From positions 62,001-126,000 of the forward strand of contig JAVEZY010000001.1 of the NCBI GenBank assembly GCA_034002745.1: a DNA stretch of 64,000 nt, read 5' to 3'. The DNA comes from JAITWN01 sp034002745 (GTDB lineage Bacteria; Pseudomonadota; Gammaproteobacteria; SZUA-140). Both the position numbers and the translations under genes were made by a program. Of this stretch, positions 60,363 to 64,000 are shown one piece after another (within the stretch, counting starts at the first letter, position 1; the number at the start of each line of letters is the position of its first letter). Below the pieces are notes generated by a model, which was given only the letters and a program-made list of their open reading frames with translations, had not been told where the DNA came from and made no database searches.

Positions 60363-60431
60363 AGGAAAGCGCAAAGATAAAAGAAAAAAGTCGCGGCCGC
60401 CGCGTTCCCCTTTTATCTTTGCTCTTTCCTC
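60362..60431. terminator. Long inverted repeat between convergent cysB and topA
   Basis: The 22-base arms 60362–60383 and 60410–60431 pair with one mismatch. The arms are A- and T-rich and enclose a GC-rich 26-base loop. It probably acts as a bidirectional terminator. Confidence 0.7.
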
Positions 60432-60440
60432 TTCATTCCT

Positions 60441-62759
60441 TCACCCGTGCGCCGGCTGCTTGCCTTCATCGGCGCTTGCCGGCTCGTGCGGCTCCGTATG
60501 TCCACATTCCTTCTGCGGGCAGACCAGTTCGGTGGCGCGGCGGGTGGTCTTGATGGTCATGATCGGCCATTGGCATTCGGGGCATGGCGTGGCGACCGGT
60601 TCGTTCCACACCGCATAGTCGCAGTCAGGATACGTGGAACAGGAGTAGAAGACCTTTCCGCGTCGTGAGCGGCGTTGCAGCATGGTTCCCTTGTTGCAAC
60701 GCGGACAGGCAATGCCGGTGTCCGCCGGTTTTACCAGCGGCTCGATGAATTTGCATTTGGGATAGTTGCTGCAGCCGATGAAGCGTCCATATGGGCCGCT
60801 GCGCACCAGCAGGGCGCCGCCACAACTCGGGCAGGCGCGTCCCTCGACCTGCTCGTTCGTCTGCTGTTCGTCCTCGTCGCTGTTGCCGAGGTTGCGCGTG
60901 TAATCGCATTCCGGAAAGCCCGTGCAGCCGATGAAACGGCCACGGCGCCCCAGTCGGATCGACAGCGGCTTGCCGCACTTCGGGCAGTCCTCGTCCAGCG
61001 CTTCCTGGGTGACGTCCTTGCGCTGCACCGACTTGTCCTTCTCCTCGACGAGTTGGTGGAACGGTTCCCAGAACGAACGCATCAGCGGGACCCAGTCCTG
61101 CTCGCCGCGGGATACTTCATCGAGGCCGTCTTCCAGGCGCGCGGTGAACTCATAGTCGACGTAGCGCGAGAAATGCTCGGTCAGGAAACGGTTGACGATG
61201 CGGCCCACGTCGGTCGGTTTGAAACGCTTCTTGTCGAGCGTGACGTATTCGCGCTGCTGCAGCGTGGCAATGATGGAGGCGTACGTCGACGGACGGCCGA
61301 TTCCATGTTCTTCCAGTGCCTTGATCAGGCTTGCTTCGGTGTAGCGCGGCGGTGGTTCGGTGAAGTGCTGGTCCGCCTGGATGCCCTCCAGCGCAATGGT
61401 TTCGCCTTCGCTCAGTTCCGGAAGCAGGCTCTGCTGCTCGTCGGTATCCTTGCTGTCGTCGACGTCCTCGCGATACACGGCCATGAAGCCCGGATCGACG
61501 ATGGTCGAACCGGTGGCGCGGAAGGTATCGCCCTTGCCGCCTTCGAGATCCACGCCGACCGTGTCGATGGTCGCATGGACCATCTGGCAGGCGACGGTGC
61601 GCTGCCAGATCAGACGATAGAGCTTGTATTGGTCGCTGTTGAGCTGTTCCTTGACCGATTCGGGGTCGGTGAACACCGAGGTGGGGCGGATGGCTTCGTG
61701 CGCTTCCTGGGCGTTCTTGGATTTCGTCTTGTACGTCTGCGGCTGTTTGGGCACCTTGTCAGCGCCATAGCGCTCGCCGATCAGGCGGCGGATCTCCTCG
61801 AGTGCTTCCTGGGCCAGATTGACCGAGTCGGTTCGCATGTAGCTGATGAGTCCGGTCGCGCCCTGTCCGGTATCCACGCCTTCATAGAGCTGCTGCGCAG
61901 TGCGCATCGTGCGCTGCGCGGTGAACCCGAGCTTGCGCGCCGCTTCCTGCTGCAGCGTGGAGGTGATGAAGGGCGCGGCGGGATTGCGCTTGCGCTGCTT
62001 CTTCTCGACCGAGACGACGGTGAGTTTGCCATCCGCGCCTGCCAGCAACGCTTTCTCGGTTGCCCGCGCCTGTGCTTCGTCGGTAATGCTGAACTGCGAA
62101 ATCTTCTTGCCATCATGGGTGGCAAGCCGGGCGCGGAAACGCTCGTCGCTCTTGGCGGCCAGTGCTTCGATCGTCCAGTACTCGCGTGACTCGAACGCCT
62201 CGATTTCCAGTTCGCGCTCCACGATCATGCGCAGCGCGGGACTCTGCACGCGGCCGGCCGAAAGGCCGCGACGGATCTTCTTCCACAACAGTGGCGACAG
62301 GTTGAAGCCGACCAGGTAGTCGAGCGCGCGCCTGGCCTGCTGTGCATTGACGAGGTTCATGGCGACCTCGCGTGGGTGCTTCAGCGCTTCCTGTACCGCC
62401 TGCTTGGTGATCTCGTGAAAGACGATGCGCTGAACCGGCTTGTCCTTGAGCAGCTTCTTGCCGGCCAGGATCTCGTACAGGTGCCAGGAAATGGCCTCGC
62501 CTTCGCGATCCGGGTCAGTGGCGAGGTAGATGGCATCGGCGCTGCGCACGGCCTTGCAGATCTGCTCGACGTGCTTCTGATTCTTCTCGATCGTCTGGTA
62601 CTTCATGGCGAAGTCCTGGGCGGGATCGACGGCGCCTTCCTTGGGCAGCAGGTCGCGGACGTGGCCGTACGAGGCGAGGACATGGAAGTCCTTGCCGAGG
62701 TACTTGCCCAGCGTCTTGGCCTTGGCCGGCGATTCGACGATGACCAGGTTCTTGCTCAT
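60441..62759 (-). CDS. topA: DNA topoisomerase I (type IA)
   Basis: Relaxes negative supercoils, 772 residues. The TOPRIM domain holds NLVIVESPAKAKTLGKYLG and TDPDREGEAISWH, the strand-passage region has RRGLSAGRVQSPALR, and the catalytic tyrosine is in LISYMRTDSVNL (about residue 317). Four C-terminal Cys4 zinc motifs follow (CPKCGKPL, CPSCGGAL, CPRCNKGT, CPECQWPI, each with a second cysteine pair). A likely sigma-70 promoter lies about 95 bases upstream. dprA and smg, which usually precede it, are upstream on the same strand. Confidence 0.95.
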   Translation of the reverse strand: MSKNLVIVESPAKAKTLGKYLGKDFHVLASYGHVRDLLPKEGAVDPAQDFAMKYQTIEKNQKHVEQICKAVRSADAIYLATDPDREGEAISWHLYEILAGKKLLKDKPVQRIVFHEITKQAVQEALKHPREVAMNLVNAQQARRALDYLVGFNLSPLLWKKIRRGLSAGRVQSPALRMIVERELEIEAFESREYWTIEALAAKSDERFRARLATHDGKKISQFSITDEAQARATEKALLAGADGKLTVVSVEKKQRKRNPAAPFITSTLQQEAARKLGFTAQRTMRTAQQLYEGVDTGQGATGLISYMRTDSVNLAQEALEEIRRLIGERYGADKVPKQPQTYKTKSKNAQEAHEAIRPTSVFTDPESVKEQLNSDQYKLYRLIWQRTVACQMVHATIDTVGVDLEGGKGDTFRATGSTIVDPGFMAVYREDVDDSKDTDEQQSLLPELSEGETIALEGIQADQHFTEPPPRYTEASLIKALEEHGIGRPSTYASIIATLQQREYVTLDKKRFKPTDVGRIVNRFLTEHFSRYVDYEFTARLEDGLDEVSRGEQDWVPLMRSFWEPFHQLVEEKDKSVQRKDVTQEALDEDCPKCGKPLSIRLGRRGRFIGCTGFPECDYTRNLGNSDEDEQQTNEQVEGRACPSCGGALLVRSGPYGRFIGCSNYPKCKFIEPLVKPADTGIACPRCNKGTMLQRRSRRGKVFYSCSTYPDCDYAVWNEPVATPCPECQWPIMTIKTTRRATELVCPQKECGHTEPHEPASADEGKQPAHG

Positions 62760-62851
62760 GTAGGAGATCGTTAGGGTTCGTATGTTGTGCGGTCGGGAGG
62801 CGATGAGCCCCTCAATCTGTCAGGGATTTCCCGGAGCCGCGAAGCGGGGCT

Positions 62852-62880
62852 ATCTTGAATTCAATTCCCCGGCTTGTCAA
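62852..62880 (-). promoter_or_regulatory. Possible sigma-70 promoter of topA
   Basis: A perfect -35 TTGACA (62875–62880) and a weak -10 CAAGAT (62852–62857) are 17 bases apart. The remaining upstream gap to smg (to 63043) shows no gene. Confidence 0.45.
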
Positions 62881-63043
62881 AGCTGTTTCGGTCGCATTCC
62901 GCAAAGCTGGAGGCCGAAGATTGGGCTTGCTGCATCCCTTGTGAAGCTTGGACGCCGTCGGCCGCAGGATAGTTCATCGAAGGGCGGAGACGGCCGTGCA
63001 GCCGACTGAACCGGCTGTCGACCCCCCATTGCTGGGAGCGGCG

Positions 63044-63511
63044 CTAGTGCACCCGGCCAGCGAGGTTGTCGAAGATGAGTGCCTCGAGCCAATCCTGCAG
63101 ATGTTCCTCGCCAGGCTGATTTGCCAGCACGATCATGATGATCAGCTTGAAACGGTCGAGATCGAGCTCCTCCAGGTCGAGGGCGAGCGCGCGCTCGATG
63201 ATCTTTTCGCGCGCCGTGGCATCGACCAGACCACCGCGCTCGAGAGCGAGCAGGTAGCCGCGACAATCACGGTTCAGTCTGAGGCATTCTTCGCGGGAAA
63301 ACACGCGAAATGATCCACCCGTGGCGCTGTTCGCATCTTCGCTGCCATTGCGTTGACGCATCAGGTCCTCGAGCCATACGAAAGCCTTGTGGATGTCGGC
63401 CTGCTGGAAGCCGGCATCCTCCAGCATCGATTTCAGCAATGCCTCGTCGCGCGGAGCATCGCGTCCTTCGTCAACGTAATGTTCGAAAAGATAAAGCAGT
63501 ACGTCTAGCAT
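63044..63511 (-). CDS. smg: Smg family protein (DUF494)
   Basis: A 155-residue protein of the Smg/DUF494 family, function unknown. The family start MLDVLLYLFEHYVDEG and the segments RVFSREECLRLNRDCRGYLL and ALALDLEELDLDRFKLIIM are clear. It overlaps the 3' end of dprA by 41 bases, the usual order dprA–smg–topA. The ATG at 63511 was chosen by the family start. Confidence 0.92.
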   Translation of the reverse strand: MLDVLLYLFEHYVDEGRDAPRDEALLKSMLEDAGFQQADIHKAFVWLEDLMRQRNGSEDANSATGGSFRVFSREECLRLNRDCRGYLLALERGGLVDATAREKIIERALALDLEELDLDRFKLIIMIVLANQPGEEHLQDWLEALIFDNLAGRVH

Positions 63512-64000
63512 CTCGGGTCCGGTTCTGCGGTCTGCGGCGCAGGAAGGTGCCGCCTGGGCCAACGGTGATTCTGGTCTCCAGCTCCAAGTCTAGCAGAATG
63601 CGGTGCAAGTGTTCGGCGCGCAGGCCGCTCCGTTCGATTAATGTGTCCAGTGTGACTCCGGCGTCGTAATCCATGAGTTTGAGTATTACCGCGGCTTGCG
63701 GATCGGCCGGCGCCTGTTCCTCTGGGGTGTCTTCCTGCGGCGCAGTGGCAAACGCCGCCAGGGGCGCAAGTTCTTCCACAATATCCGCCGTGGATTCAAC
63801 CAGCTTGGCGCCCTGACGAAGCAGTTCGTGGCAGCCGCGCGCAAGCGGATTGTGGATCGAGCCGGGAATCGCAAAGACCTCGCGTCCCTGGTCGAGCGCC
63901 GCGCGCGCGGTGATCAGCGAACCGCTGCCCGGCGCCGCCTCTACCACCAGGGTGCCGAGACTCAAGCCGCTGATGATGCGGTTGCGGCGCGGAAAGGAAG
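63471..64000 (-). CDS. dprA: DNA-processing protein DprA (5' part outside window)
   Basis: The C-terminal part of DprA/Smf, which loads RecA on incoming single-stranded DNA in transformation. The frame is open to the window edge (FPRRNRIISGLSLGTLVVEA). It holds the Rossmann-fold end (GSLITARAALDQGREVFAIPG, HNPLARGCHELLRQGAKLVE), a linker, and the C-terminal winged-helix DML1-like domain (about the last 80 residues). comM, also a transformation gene, is in this window at 2.8 kb. The N-terminal half lies beyond the edge. Confidence 0.93.
   Translation of the reverse strand, partial: SFPRRNRIISGLSLGTLVVEAAPGSGSLITARAALDQGREVFAIPGSIHNPLARGCHELLRQGAKLVESTADIVEELAPLAAFATAPQEDTPEEQAPADPQAAVILKLMDYDAGVTLDTLIERSGLRAEHLHRILLDLELETRITVGPGGTFLRRRPQNRTRDARRTALSFRTLR

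Noticed and set aside
1..64000. tRNA, rRNA, insertion sequence, prophage or attachment sites
   Set aside because: No cloverleaf, rRNA segment, transposase, integrase other than xerC, or flanking repeats were found by eye; a dedicated search was not possible.

Overview
The window is a gene-dense stretch of a GC-rich bacterial chromosome, most likely a gammaproteobacterium. The evidence is gene order: zapA–6S RNA–fau, pepP–ubiH–ubiI, dapF–DUF484–xerC, ubiE–ubiJ–ubiB, hslV–hslU, a yibN-like rhodanese–secB–gpsA cluster facing gpmI–envC–ctpA–yibQ, argS–SPOR protein, and dprA–smg–topA are all familiar there. Seven ubiquinone genes (ubiK, ubiH, ubiI, ubiB, ubiJ, ubiE, ubiD) point to a respiring organism. 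A divergent cysB/siroheme reductase pair shows sulfur assimilation. No phage, insertion sequence, CRISPR array, tRNA or rRNA was seen. Species cannot be fixed from this window.

Layout. 1–2.7 kb: a methyltransferase cut by the window edge, a YaiI protein, a broken methyltransferase and an iron/2-oxoglutarate dioxygenase. 2.8–6.6 kb: comM and ubiK, then glnK–amtB behind a sigma-54 promoter and an NtrC-like site. 6.7–15.2 kb: a CDGSH protein, divergent speE/speA, then priA, argS and a SPOR protein. 15.4–20.3 kb: hemJ, a possible small RNA, a cNMP–rhodanese protein, rpiA/ilvA and a lysine-rich histone-like protein. 20.5–28.2 kb: a leftward operon (TIGR02449–zapA–6S–fau–EVE) and a rightward one (ygfB–pepP–ubiH–ubiI–transporter homologue). 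28.2–36.8 kb: murU, gpsA, secB and rhodanese facing gpmI, envC, ctpA and yibQ. 36.8–44.8 kb: the leftward ubi, hsl, xerC and dapF blocks. 44.9–57 kb: PPK2, small membrane proteins, ubiD, xthA, an acyl-CoA synthetase with a thioesterase, a MacAB/Lol-like exporter, carbonic anhydrase, rnk and a cupin. 57–64 kb: siroheme reductase, cysB, topA, smg and dprA (cut by the edge).

Most distinctive points. (1) The siroheme reductase ends in a run of nine A's, and the -1 frame immediately after it encodes a TusA-like domain with no start codon of its own. This implies ribosomal or transcriptional slippage, or a sequence error. (2) The same reductase carries the full four-cysteine cluster motif in both halves. 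(3) A CPA1-antiporter homologue lacks the ion-binding Asn-Asp pair. (4) There is an orphan promoter–terminator unit of small-RNA size at about 16.0 kb. (5) The zapA operon promoter places the transcript start on the first start codon, suggesting leaderless translation.
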